This document shows positions 19,969 to 28,878 of a DNA stretch of 64,000 nucleotides, piece after piece (the first letter of the stretch is position 1; every line of letters begins with the position of its first letter). The notes below the pieces were generated by a model. That model did no database searches. It was not told the origin of the DNA and was given only the letters and a program-made list of their open reading frames with translations. The translations under genes were made by a program, and so were the position numbers. This DNA comes from Alteromonas sp. M12 (lineage in GTDB: Bacteria > Pseudomonadota > Gammaproteobacteria > Enterobacterales > Alteromonadaceae), in contig NZ_CP144164.1 of NCBI RefSeq assembly GCF_037478005.1, forward strand, positions 2,976,001-3,040,000. Reading direction: 5' to 3'.

Positions 19969-20925
19969 TCAAACTGATCTTTTTATTGTTCTCGTGTTAA
20001 GCCGTTCTATCGCAGCAGCATATTCTCGCTCTAGATCAAAAACGATATCGGCAACGGCTTCAATTGCACGACTGCGGCCAACGCCTTGTCCAGCCGCCCA
20101 TATATCTTTCCAGCGTTTATTGTCTCCGCCACCAGAATAATCTCTGTTCGCACTATCGGCTAGCGAGTCGAGGTCGACTCCAGCTTTTTGCAAACTCGGT
20201 TTCAACCATGATGCTTTTGTGCCTGTAATTGCGGCTGACACAATCAGATCATCAGCGTTCGCTGCCACTACCATGTCTTTATATTCCGCTTGCGCCATAC
20301 TTTCTTTAGCCGGCAAAAAACGCGTTCCCATGTAGACAAAATCAGCCCCGGCGGCTATCGCACCTGCCACACTTGCACCGTCTGAAATTCCGCCGCCCAC
20401 CGCGATATAACCGTCAAAAAACTCGCGCACCGCGGATATAAAAGCAAAAGGAGAAAGTTGACCGGTATGTCCACCCGCACCGGCACTAATACAAGCTAAG
20501 CCATCAACCCCAGCTTCTGCTGCTTTTTTAGCAAGTTTTAAGTCCACAACGTCGGCGAATACCATTCCGCCGTAGGATTTTACGGTTTCCATAACCGGCT
20601 TTGGTGAACCAAGTGCGGTGATCACAACTGCGGGTTTATACTTGGCCACAAGTTCTAATTCTTGCTCTAAGCGCGTGTAGGTTGAATGCGTGATCAGATT
20701 CATAATCCAAGGCGCATCATTTGTGGTTAATGCACTGGAAATTTTGTTCATCCACTCATCTAACTCTTCAATCGTGCGGGTGTTGGTCGAGGGAAACGAA
20801 CCAGAGATACCTGCTTTACAAGCAGCGATCACTAATTCCGGACCAGAAACTAAAAACATCGGTGCACAAAACACCGGCAGTCTTAGTTTTAACGCTATAG
20901 GCTCATTCATCTGTACCACTCTCAT
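19969..20925 (-). CDS. Nitronate monooxygenase-like FMN-dependent oxidoreductase
   Basis: A 318-residue TIM-barrel flavoprotein of the 2-nitropropane dioxygenase/nitronate monooxygenase family. Family features are PVFCAPMFLVSGPELVIAAC at the N terminus, the glycine-rich FMN-phosphate segments ISAGAGGHTG and VGGGISDGASV, and YMGTRFLPAKES. In catabolic islands such proteins are often misnamed; they may instead oxidise or reduce an enoyl or cyclic ketone intermediate. An internal start at 20910 (MNEPIALKL) is equally plausible because GAGAGTGG precedes it. It sits in the minus-strand operon, 59 bp after the CoA-transferase end. Confidence 0.8.
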   Translation of the reverse strand: MRVVQMNEPIALKLRLPVFCAPMFLVSGPELVIAACKAGISGSFPSTNTRTIEELDEWMNKISSALTTNDAPWIMNLITHSTYTRLEQELELVAKYKPAVVITALGSPKPVMETVKSYGGMVFADVVDLKLAKKAAEAGVDGLACISAGAGGHTGQLSPFAFISAVREFFDGYIAVGGGISDGASVAGAIAAGADFVYMGTRFLPAKESMAQAEYKDMVVAANADDLIVSAAITGTKASWLKPSLQKAGVDLDSLADSANRDYSGGGDNKRWKDIWAAGQGVGRSRAIEAVADIVFDLEREYAAAIERLNTRTIKRSV

Positions 20926-21022
20926 TGGCTGTATTATCTAAATTATTCGTCGCCAAGCACGGGCATGGAACAGGCTTGGTAAATAAGGTTGAAGATAGAT
21001 AGCGAATTAAATTCGTCCTAAA

Positions 21023-22243
21023 TCAGGCTTTTTCCAATACCGCCACTGTGGTTACTCCCTCTTCCACGCCAAGGAATCCACCGCCATTTTCAGCGACCGC
21101 TATGCGGGCACCTTGCACCTGTCTAGCGCCAGCTTCACCACGCAATTGTGCAGTTAACTCGTACATTTGTGCGATTCCGGTTGCACCAACAGGATGCCCC
21201 TTAGCAAGTAAGCCTCCTGAAGGGTTAACCGGTGCTCTGCCACCAATTTTGAAGTCTCCTTTTTTGAGGCCTGCTCCCACCTCCCCTGGTTGACACAAAC
21301 CTAAATTTTCAATTTGCACTAACGTAGAAAAAGCCGTTGCATCATGTACTTCAATGACGTCTATATCTTTAGCTTCAATGCCAGCTTCGGCATAGGCAGC
21401 TTGTGCTGCGCGACGACTAATGTGACGGGTGTAATCGAACTTGTCGCGGCTAATAGTGCTTAACAAGGCGACAGAACAAAGACGCACCGCTCGTGAGCGA
21501 CCAATTTTTTTAAGCGCGTTGTCGCTGCAAAGAATTAAAGCTGAAGAGCCATCACTTACAGGTGCGCACATAGCGCGGGTAAATGGATAGACGATGCTTT
21601 TATCCGCCAATACCTGCTCAACCGTAAAAGGTGTGCGGTACTGGGCATTAGGGTTATGTTGCCCATGACAATGAGTATTGGCAGCAATACGGGCGAAATC
21701 TTCTTGAGTGGTGCCAAAGCTATCCATATGTACGCGAGCTTGAGCGGCATACAAATCCATAAACAAACTGCGATCAGGACCGGGTTTTTCGCCACCAATA
21801 GAAACAATATAATCAAGAACACTTTGCTGATCGTGAATATCAGTGCCACCAGCAAATGCAGCGGCAACTTTCTCTGGTCTATCTTTGTAAACCATTTTCT
21901 CAGAGCCAACCACCAAAGCAATATCCACCATGCCGGCTCTTATTGCAGTCATCGCCTGATGGACCGCAGTAGAGCCTGATGCGCAGGCATTTTCTACATT
22001 GATAATTGGAATACCTTCAATCCCAGCAGCTCGCAACGCAATTTGCCCACGTATGGTATTTTGACCTTCGAGCATTTGTTGACGAGTATTCGAAAACCAC
22101 GCCCCTTGCACGGCGCGTTTCTCTACCCCTGCATCTTGCAATGCTGCTTCAACTGATTGAGTCGTTAATGACTTGACTGTATCTTCTAATCGTTTGCCAA
22201 AGGGCGTCATTGCTGCGCCGACAATATACACATTCTGACTCAT
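21023..22243 (-). CDS. Thiolase / lipid-transfer-type acetyl-CoA acetyltransferase
   Basis: A 406-residue thiolase-fold protein. The nucleophile sits in NVENACASGSTAVHQAM near residue 88, and the second motif is KGHPVGATGIAQMYEL. Its start overlaps the end of paaN by 4 bp (ATGA), so the two are translationally coupled. The sequence belongs to the SCP2-like branch (N terminus NVYIVGAAMTPFGK), like the plus-strand thiolase at 16.2 kb, so the island encodes two such enzymes plus one classical thiolase. Release of acetyl- or propionyl-CoA from a branched or ring-derived chain is the likely role. Confidence 0.85.
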   Translation of the reverse strand: MSQNVYIVGAAMTPFGKRLEDTVKSLTTQSVEAALQDAGVEKRAVQGAWFSNTRQQMLEGQNTIRGQIALRAAGIEGIPIINVENACASGSTAVHQAMTAIRAGMVDIALVVGSEKMVYKDRPEKVAAAFAGGTDIHDQQSVLDYIVSIGGEKPGPDRSLFMDLYAAQARVHMDSFGTTQEDFARIAANTHCHGQHNPNAQYRTPFTVEQVLADKSIVYPFTRAMCAPVSDGSSALILCSDNALKKIGRSRAVRLCSVALLSTISRDKFDYTRHISRRAAQAAYAEAGIEAKDIDVIEVHDATAFSTLVQIENLGLCQPGEVGAGLKKGDFKIGGRAPVNPSGGLLAKGHPVGATGIAQMYELTAQLRGEAGARQVQGARIAVAENGGGFLGVEEGVTTVAVLEKA

Positions 22244-23949
22244 GCTACGCCCTTGCTAATAGGTCTACGTCGTTGAGCTATGCGAAAACGAGAAGCCACA
22301 AAGGACAGATCGGCTAAACAGGCATTACCTGCGGGGTTCAATCCTGTAACGTGATAATCACTGTATGCCGCAGCAAAATTAATCCACATGGCCCCAGTCA
22401 GATTAATTGTAAGGTTTGCCCCTGCTTGAGCGTATTCATCAACCCAGCGATCGATGTAATCTTCATTGGTTGAATACATATAACACGAAATTGTCCCCCG
22501 AGTTTTCGCCAATTCTGTGGCTTCAGCAGCCGCCGCATCGGCACTTTGTGCCGCTACAATAAATAGCACCGGACCAAAACGTTCTTCTGAATACATTTGT
22601 TTATGTTCAGATTTGGCCGAGATCACAAGTGGTGTGCGTGTTCGTGCATTGGGGAAATCTGGATGTGGGTAAGCTGTGGCTTGTCGTAAAATGGCTAATC
22701 CTTTTTGATTAGCCATAGCAGTGGCAGCTTCCACAACATCAAGGCTAACTTGCCCCTGAATCGCCCCCATAATACCCGCCGCGACTTTGGGATCCTCAGC
22801 AATGGCATCAATTTCATTCACGATTGTTTGCGCTACTTGCTCAAAACTAACCTGTCCATTGGCGGTTTTTATCCCATCCTTTGGAACATATACAACTTGC
22901 GGGCTGGTGCACATCTGCGCCGAAAATAAACTCGTCGCCCGAGCAATGGCGCGCATCGATTCGGCTAGGTTGTCTACCGACTCAACAACAACGCTATTTA
23001 CCCCTGCAGTTTCGGTATATAGCAACTTACGAGTAACAGTATTTTCCAAATAACTGCCAAAACGAGGGCTACCAGTAAAGTCGATAATCTGCACATCAGG
23101 ATGATCAATGTATTGCTTAGCAATTGGCTCAGCAATAGTATCGGCAGCCAAGGTCACCAAATTGGGATCGAATCCAAACTCTGCCAAAGTCGCACGACAG
23201 GTTTCAACTACAATAGCCATGGGCAGAATAGCGATAGGATGAGGTTTCACCACAACCGGGTTACCTGTGGCTAAGCTTGCAAACATTGCCGGATATGCGT
23301 TCCACGTAGGAAATGACGCACAGCAAATTACCAAGCCAACGCCTTTAGGTACAAGTGTGTAAGTTTTCTCAAGGTTTACTTGTTCCCGACCAAATGTGCG
23401 CTGGTATTGCGCTTTTGGAACCACATTGTCCATGGCAATAGATGCATAAGCTAATGCTTCAATGCCACGATCTAAGGCATTGGGACCAGAGCCACTAAAC
23501 GCTTGGGTATAGCTTTGCCCAGCAACATGCATAACTGAGTGGGCCATTTCAAAATTTCTATCGTACAGGCGCTCAGCCATTTCTAGGCAAAGTGCAATCC
23601 TTAAATCAGGCGTAGCTTTTGCCCAATCCGGCATGCTTTTTTTCGCAGCAGCAATGCTAATCTCAGGATCACAAAGAGGATACGTTATGCCAAGTGCTGC
23701 TTGGGTAAAAGGCGAAACTTCAGCCCCCGCCCAAGCTTTAATGCCCGGTAAATCAAGTTTAAAAGGTTGATTCAAATGCGCTTCAAATGCAGCTTTACCC
23801 AAAATTGGCTTTTCAGGGCCGTGTATTTTAGTAGATGGTGAGTCTTTAAAAGGACTCCAGTTTTTCCTACTTTTAACGGCATCTATGGCCTGCTCGAGGG
23901 TTATTTTATGCTTAGCGACAATATCGATTGTTTTTTGCTGCTCACTCAT
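22240..23949 (-). CDS. paaN: PaaN-like aldehyde dehydrogenase
   Basis: A 569-residue member of the PaaN branch of aldehyde dehydrogenases, recognised by its N-terminal extension (ITLEQAIDAVKSRKNWSPF, then GKAAFEAHLNQPF) and by the dehydrogenase core. The NAD-site segment IDFTGSPRFGSYLE, the glutamate segment LYTETAGVNSVVVES and the cysteine in LFSAQMCTSPQVVY are present. The MaoC hydratase domain of the fused PaaZ type is absent. No other phenylacetate (paaABCDE, paaG, paaK) genes are in the window, so its substrate is probably an aldehyde of this island, possibly one released by the carotenoid oxygenase; that link is inference. Confidence 0.82.
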   Translation of the reverse strand: MSEQQKTIDIVAKHKITLEQAIDAVKSRKNWSPFKDSPSTKIHGPEKPILGKAAFEAHLNQPFKLDLPGIKAWAGAEVSPFTQAALGITYPLCDPEISIAAAKKSMPDWAKATPDLRIALCLEMAERLYDRNFEMAHSVMHVAGQSYTQAFSGSGPNALDRGIEALAYASIAMDNVVPKAQYQRTFGREQVNLEKTYTLVPKGVGLVICCASFPTWNAYPAMFASLATGNPVVVKPHPIAILPMAIVVETCRATLAEFGFDPNLVTLAADTIAEPIAKQYIDHPDVQIIDFTGSPRFGSYLENTVTRKLLYTETAGVNSVVVESVDNLAESMRAIARATSLFSAQMCTSPQVVYVPKDGIKTANGQVSFEQVAQTIVNEIDAIAEDPKVAAGIMGAIQGQVSLDVVEAATAMANQKGLAILRQATAYPHPDFPNARTRTPLVISAKSEHKQMYSEERFGPVLFIVAAQSADAAAAEATELAKTRGTISCYMYSTNEDYIDRWVDEYAQAGANLTINLTGAMWINFAAAYSDYHVTGLNPAGNACLADLSFVASRFRIAQRRRPISKGVA

Positions 23950-23950
23950 T

Positions 23951-25099
23951 CTATTCCCCTAATCTCTCAACTATCATGGCACTGCCTATACCCGAGGCTC
24001 CCGCTGCGACCACAAGACCATAACGTCCGTTCGCAACGTCTAAGGTATCCAATAAGGTTGATAACAATATTGCACCTGATGCGCCTAAAGGATGGCCTTT
24101 GGCTAAATGTCCCCCCGCAACGTTAACTTTTTCGGGCGCAACATCAAAATCACGGATAAATTTGACAATACTTACCGCAAACGCTTCCATGTATTCAATC
24201 CTGTCCATGTCAGCCAATGACAAACCAGAGCGCTCAAATACCTTTTCCATCGCTGCAATACCGGCAGTTAAAGACTCTGCAGGATCACCACCGACTTCAG
24301 CACAGGCCACTATTCGTGCCCGAGGTTTGGCATCAATGGCATCTTTTGCGCCAATTAACGCCAAACCAGCGCCATCTGAAATGGGTGGTGCATGGGCGAT
24401 AGTGTGGCGATGGTCAATTTCTCGACCAAGGATGTCTTTGTAGTATTTAGCCGCGCCGCCAAACGCAGGCTTGAGCGATGCTAACGACTCTATGCTACCA
24501 ACATGCAGACACTCTTCACGGTCTAAACCGTTTACAGCAATTCGTGATGCAACTAGGCCCGTCCCTTCACCAGCCTGAGTTAATTGCTGAGAAGATAACG
24601 CAGCTTGGTCAAGTTCTTGTCTACTAATACCCTGCTCTTCAGCCAAGCGATCAGCGGCTAGAGCAACCAATAAATAACGACTACGAACGGGTAATGTTCT
24701 GTCCGTGTAAAAATCTGCGTTATCTGCCATAAATGGCACACTAGACATCATCTCAACGCCTCCGGCGAGGACAATTTCTCCTTGTCCAGCCTCAATCATT
24801 GCGGCTGCTTGGGAGATAGCAGTAAGTCCAGATACACAAAAATTGTTGAGTGAAAAAGCCGTTGTAGAATCCGGTAATTTCGCTCTAAATTTTGAAACCA
24901 AGGCAATATTGCCACCTTGAGAACCAACTTGACCTACAGCGCCTAATATCAAAGCATCTGGTTTCATTTCATAATTGGTACGTTGTTGTAACGCTCCAAT
25001 GAGCTTAGACACCAACTCGTCAGGCTTCATTGCTGCGAGCGCACCGCCCTCTTTCCCCTTGCCCCGCGGAGTTCGTACCGCATCAAAAATATAAGCCAT
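23951..25099 (-). CDS. Acetyl-CoA C-acyltransferase (classical thiolase)
   Basis: A 382-residue FadA/AtoB-type thiolase and the first gene of the minus-strand operon. The N terminus IFDAVRTPRGKGKEGGAL matches biosynthetic/degradative thiolases; the nucleophile is in SLNNFCVSGLTAISQAA, the histidine in KGHPLGASGAIL, and the last motif is VVAAGASGIGSAMIVE, where glycine-serine-glycine context replaces the usual CxGxG cysteine: I read AAGASGIGSA rather than CIGGGQG. The missing C-terminal cysteine is worth checking, because it normally acts as the acid/base in thiolysis. The stop is 1 bp from the paaN start. Confidence 0.83.
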   Translation of the reverse strand: MAYIFDAVRTPRGKGKEGGALAAMKPDELVSKLIGALQQRTNYEMKPDALILGAVGQVGSQGGNIALVSKFRAKLPDSTTAFSLNNFCVSGLTAISQAAAMIEAGQGEIVLAGGVEMMSSVPFMADNADFYTDRTLPVRSRYLLVALAADRLAEEQGISRQELDQAALSSQQLTQAGEGTGLVASRIAVNGLDREECLHVGSIESLASLKPAFGGAAKYYKDILGREIDHRHTIAHAPPISDGAGLALIGAKDAIDAKPRARIVACAEVGGDPAESLTAGIAAMEKVFERSGLSLADMDRIEYMEAFAVSIVKFIRDFDVAPEKVNVAGGHLAKGHPLGASGAILLSTLLDTLDVANGRYGLVVAAGASGIGSAMIVERLGE

Positions 25100-25819
25100 T
25101 TTATTATCTCCTGCTTCTCCGACATAATCGGATACTTAGCTAAACGCGGTGTAACTCGCCTTACTTTTATTATAAGACCATCATCACACACGTAAGTATG
25201 ATTACGCAAGCTTATATGTTAATAAATTGTATTCCTGATATTCTTAATCTAACAATAACGACAAATAAAATTGATAATTCGGGGCGTTTAAAATACAAAA
25301 TCGATCTTAATAGATCTTAAATTGCGATTATTGCAGATACCAAACAAGCCCATAAATTGGAGGTTTAAAAAGGTTTTATTTGGCATTATTCAGAAATTAT
25401 TGGTGCAGTTCTATTGATAACGATTACTGCATCTTTTGATGATGATAATGGTATTTTACGTAACTGGAGAGCAAATCAACCGGAGTAGAAAAAACATTAC
25501 TGAGTTTTAAGTTGCAAGTTAATGACAAGTAAACAGTCACTTAAATAGCTATCCATTCTACTCAATAATCAGTTTCTCGCTGGTTATGATAAGTTACAAA
25601 AAATGACGGTGGGGTTGCCTTAAATTAAAGCTCGAATTTGAGTTTAAAGCCATACTAGCGACTATTATTCTTTGGGGTGATATTTACCCATGGAAAGTGT
25701 GTTAATCATAATTGAACCAGTAAAAAGTTGCCCAACAAATAGCTAGGTTGATTGCATAGCCACTATATAGCGTATAACCTCAACTAACTTGAATAGTTAA
25801 GCATGGCATTGTTAATTTT
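25100..25819 (-). other. 720-bp intergenic region between divergent units
   Basis: The right edge of the catabolic island. The first ~120 bases hold the promoter of the minus-strand thiolase/paaN operon, with an inverted copy of the CTTGCRTTA-like motif (TTACGCAAG at 25202-25210). A short open frame without a start codon ending near 25488 reads a hydrophobic stretch then FDDDNGILRNWRANQPE; it may be a gene remnant. I see no other gene, repeat or strong terminator in the rest. Confidence 0.4.
25202..25210 (-). promoter_or_regulatory. Single inverted CTTGCGTAA motif upstream of the thiolase/paaN operon
   Basis: TTACGCAAG on the plus strand reads CTTGCGTAA toward the operon, 103 bp from the thiolase start. 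It differs by one base from the CTTGCRTTA repeats before the receptor and acyl-CoA dehydrogenase genes. Only one copy is seen, so support is weaker than at the other two places. Confidence 0.3.
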
Positions 25820-26722
25820 ATGAAATTACGCATCGAGCATTTAACCCGTCATACTTACACTGGGCCTGTTAGTTTTTCAGGACATAGTTTATATCTGCGT
25901 CCAATCGAAGGTCACTTAAGACGTGTCCATCGTTTTGATGTTGAGACCATTCCCCCTTCACAACAAAGTTTTGTGCGCGATGTTGAAGGTAACTCACTAC
26001 TCAAATGTAACTTCGGACTGACAGAGTCAGAAATTTTGGAATTTTTGACGGTAATCGATGTTGAGATTGATGATGACAACCCCTACGACTTTTTACTTGA
26101 ATCTTACGCCCTTGAATATCCATTTGAATATCGTGGTGCTGACGTAAAAGCGCTCACTCCCTATATTTTAGATCCGCAACAACAGAACCAATCGCAAGTT
26201 CTCGATTGGTATCAGCAAGCGGTTCCCTCGCCTTCGAAACATCCGGATATTATTCAATTTTTAATGGATATAAACCAAGCGATTCGTCGAGACATTCGTT
26301 ATATACGTAGAGATGAAGAAGGCATACAACTGCCAAATGACACTCTTTCGTTAGGCTCAGGCTCCTGTCGAGATATGGCCGTTTTGTTTATCTCTGTGGT
26401 TCGTCAACTTGGCCTAGCCGCTCGATTTGTTAGTGGTTACTTGTATGATCCTCCGGCCGAAAATGGTGCTGAGTATACTTTCAATCGGGCGGTTGGTTCT
26501 ATGCACGCTTGGGCTGAGGTTTATTTACCGGGGGCTGGCTGGAAGGGATTTGATCCCACTAACGGCATATTGGCTAACAGTTTTTTTATTCCCACCGCGG
26601 TGAGCCATAGTCCCGAAGTGATTGCTCCTATTCAAGGGCACTACTTTTCTAAAGATGCCACAGATTCGGAGATAGAGATTCAATTGCATATACAACAGTT
26701 AGATGTTGCCACAGATAAATGA
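25820..26722 (+). CDS. Transglutaminase-like family protein
   Basis: A 300-residue cytoplasmic protein with the bacterial transglutaminase N-terminal domain (about 1-90, LRIEHLTRHTYTGPV) followed by a transglutaminase-like core. The Cys-His-Asp triad is visible: C in GSGSCRDMAVLF near residue 190, H in GSMHAWAEVYLPG near 230, D in FDPTNG near 245. Such proteins in bacteria are usually proteases or amidases rather than cross-linking enzymes. It has no obvious partner in the neighbourhood and the ribosome-binding site is weak. Confidence 0.82.
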   Translation: MKLRIEHLTRHTYTGPVSFSGHSLYLRPIEGHLRRVHRFDVETIPPSQQSFVRDVEGNSLLKCNFGLTESEILEFLTVIDVEIDDDNPYDFLLESYALEYPFEYRGADVKALTPYILDPQQQNQSQVLDWYQQAVPSPSKHPDIIQFLMDINQAIRRDIRYIRRDEEGIQLPNDTLSLGSGSCRDMAVLFISVVRQLGLAARFVSGYLYDPPAENGAEYTFNRAVGSMHAWAEVYLPGAGWKGFDPTNGILANSFFIPTAVSHSPEVIAPIQGHYFSKDATDSEIEIQLHIQQLDVATDK

Positions 26723-26860
26723 AGTGAATACGCTAGCGGCGTGATTTAAACTAACGCTCACAGCTGAATATTGCGTTTCGCTAAATTTGCACCGCCAGTA
26801 CAAACCAGATTAAAGCACCCAAACGGTTAACTTTAGCGAAAGGTAAAACCATTAAAAAAT

Positions 26861-26891
26861 CGGCTAATAGCGCACTATGCGCTATTAGCCG
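26861..26891 (-). terminator. Rho-independent terminator of the phosphoesterase gene
   Basis: A perfect 14-bp stem (CGGCTAATAGCGCA / TGCGCTATTAGCCG) with a 3-nt loop. Read on the minus strand it is followed by ATTTTTTAAT, a proper U-tract, 44 bp after the phosphoesterase stop. It may also stop plus-strand transcription from the transglutaminase gene. Next to it, AATATTAGCC is repeated twice at about 26894-26915. Confidence 0.85.
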
Positions 26892-26934
26892 CGAATATTA
26901 GCCGCAAATATTAGCCAATATAGAACTTCAGCAA

Positions 26935-28878
26935 TTACTCTATTGAAAACTCATCGAATAACTGTACTTCAGAATTAAGATTAGTCGGATCAAACACATA
27001 ACTTTGTACTGTGCCCGTTCCAGTATCTAAGATCGAAAAGACTGACAAGGTATTACTGGTTACAAAAGGCAAGTTTGGATAAGCGTCATTTTCTAAACTC
27101 ATCGGGCTAAACACCGTTGGAAAACTCATTGCGCGGCCTTGCGGATCGCCATTTGGTGGATAATCTTCAATTGCCCAGCGTGGATTTTCCGAATTTACAT
27201 CGGCCCAAAAATCGGCATAACTAGAGCGCACATCTTTGGTATACACACCGCTGCTATCAACATAATAAGCACCATAAGAATTGCCCACATTTGAGCTTTC
27301 TAAATAATGGAGGTCTTCCACTTGCGCTCGATTCCACAAATGTGAGTGTCCTATGTGCACCAAATCCACCCCATTTTCCAACAGTAGTGGTTCAATATCG
27401 TTGAGCCATACGTCTTGAGCTAACGGATATTGATAACGCACTTCAGTGATATTATTGAGCATTGGTTCAACGTCATTGGTCCAGGTCTCAGTGCTCAACG
27501 GAAAGGTGAACTCAGTGATAGTTTCAAGTCCTTGCGCATCCGTTTCAACAAGTTGCATAACCGGTTGTGACAACACCGGCACGGTATTATCACCTAAGCC
27601 AAATACCCCTTGGTGAGCCATTACCACTTTATATTTGGCATTTTTGAAAGCATCAGTTTGCATAACCGATTCTAACCATGCGTACTGCTCGGAATCTTTG
27701 TCAAAACGTTCAAACAAAAACTCACCAAATCCCCATTGTGAAGGATCTTCTAAGGTGCTTAAGCTTTCCACAAATTTAGACTTACTAGCACCAGAGACAC
27801 TCCACGAACGCCAGATTCTCGACACGTTCATTGAAATAATAAACACATCACCAAATACAGTTGCATAATATTCTTCACCACCTTGGCCATCATCAGGGAA
27901 AGAGAAAATATCTAAGAAGCTGTTTTGATTATGTGATTGATCAGCAATCCATTGGGCTTTAATCTGAGCATCATCAGTCGGGTTTACGTCGGCTTTTACT
28001 TGCTCATAAGCGGCTTCCGCATACCAAGCTGGTTGCGGATCATTAAAGCCACCATTAAGGGAGTAATCATCTTCAGTAGGACGATAACGCCCCATCACTT
28101 CATGATTACCAATGGTCCCAAATAGAGGTGAATGTTGCAGTATTTCTCCACCATTGTATGGGAATCCCGGTAGATACTTTTGATAATGTCCTTGTAGTGC
28201 AGGGAAAAAACCTGGCGCATTATCTTTTGCCTGATCAAACCATTCAGATGCACGATCCGGTACATTAACAAAGTCACCAGCAAACAATACTGCATCAGGG
28301 ACACCGACGGTTTCGACTACTTTTTGATAGTTAGCGACAACATTCTTTTTCGACTGTAAGTCTGATGTAAGTAATATCTTCAAAGGAGCATCTTTAGCAG
28401 GAGATGGCGCTAAAGTGAAAGTATCGCTGGCAAATACAAACCCATCTTCATCTTTACTGGAAACTGAATATTCTACACGCTCACCTTGCGTTAAGCCCTC
28501 TGCCACCGCCTCGTGACGAAACACAGAGCGATAACTCACTGCATCATAGGTTTTACCAAATTGTTGAGATGACGCATCTTCCATCATACGAGTTAATGAG
28601 GTTGTAACAACATTAGTGGTGGTGGTTTCACCGTACTGCAAAGTATGCTCAGTACCCTCGAAATTGGTAAACCACACCACACTGACGGAATTCTCAGTAG
28701 GTAATTGTAAGAATGGGTCGGTTAACATTGCATGCTCTGCGTTAACCATCACAGGTATTTCAACTGGTACTTCTACAGGCACTTCAATTTCTACAATTTT
28801 ATCGTCGTCACAGGCAGCAAGTGTGGCAGCAAGACACAGCAAACCTAACGAACGAGCGTTCGCAAACTTAGTTTTCAT
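26935..28878 (-). CDS. Secreted metallophosphoesterase lipoprotein (purple acid phosphatase-like)
   Basis: A 647-residue exported lipoprotein. The start at 28878 (MKTKFANARS) was chosen because it gives a signal peptide with lipobox LAATLAAC and Cys23; an in-frame start 34 codons upstream would hide it. A short repeat VEVPVEVPVEIPV links to a fibronectin-like N-terminal domain (about 50-150). The calcineurin-type core shows TSDLQ (DxQ where DxH is usual), FAGDFVN, GTIGNHEV, MAHQG and IGHSHLW, the metal-ligand motifs. It should release phosphate from organic phosphoesters at the cell surface. A PhoB-box-like site lies upstream, and a strong terminator follows. Confidence 0.85.
   Translation of the reverse strand: MKTKFANARSLGLLCLAATLAACDDDKIVEIEVPVEVPVEIPVMVNAEHAMLTDPFLQLPTENSVSVVWFTNFEGTEHTLQYGETTTTNVVTTSLTRMMEDASSQQFGKTYDAVSYRSVFRHEAVAEGLTQGERVEYSVSSKDEDGFVFASDTFTLAPSPAKDAPLKILLTSDLQSKKNVVANYQKVVETVGVPDAVLFAGDFVNVPDRASEWFDQAKDNAPGFFPALQGHYQKYLPGFPYNGGEILQHSPLFGTIGNHEVMGRYRPTEDDYSLNGGFNDPQPAWYAEAAYEQVKADVNPTDDAQIKAQWIADQSHNQNSFLDIFSFPDDGQGGEEYYATVFGDVFIISMNVSRIWRSWSVSGASKSKFVESLSTLEDPSQWGFGEFLFERFDKDSEQYAWLESVMQTDAFKNAKYKVVMAHQGVFGLGDNTVPVLSQPVMQLVETDAQGLETITEFTFPLSTETWTNDVEPMLNNITEVRYQYPLAQDVWLNDIEPLLLENGVDLVHIGHSHLWNRAQVEDLHYLESSNVGNSYGAYYVDSSGVYTKDVRSSYADFWADVNSENPRWAIEDYPPNGDPQGRAMSFPTVFSPMSLENDAYPNLPFVTSNTLSVFSILDTGTGTVQSYVFDPTNLNSEVQLFDEFSIE

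Noticed and set aside
22240..23949. Evidence for a complete phenylacetate pathway
   Set aside because: Only PaaN is present; no paaABCDE monooxygenase, paaG/paaJ isomerase set or phenylacetate-CoA ligase of the classical type was seen.
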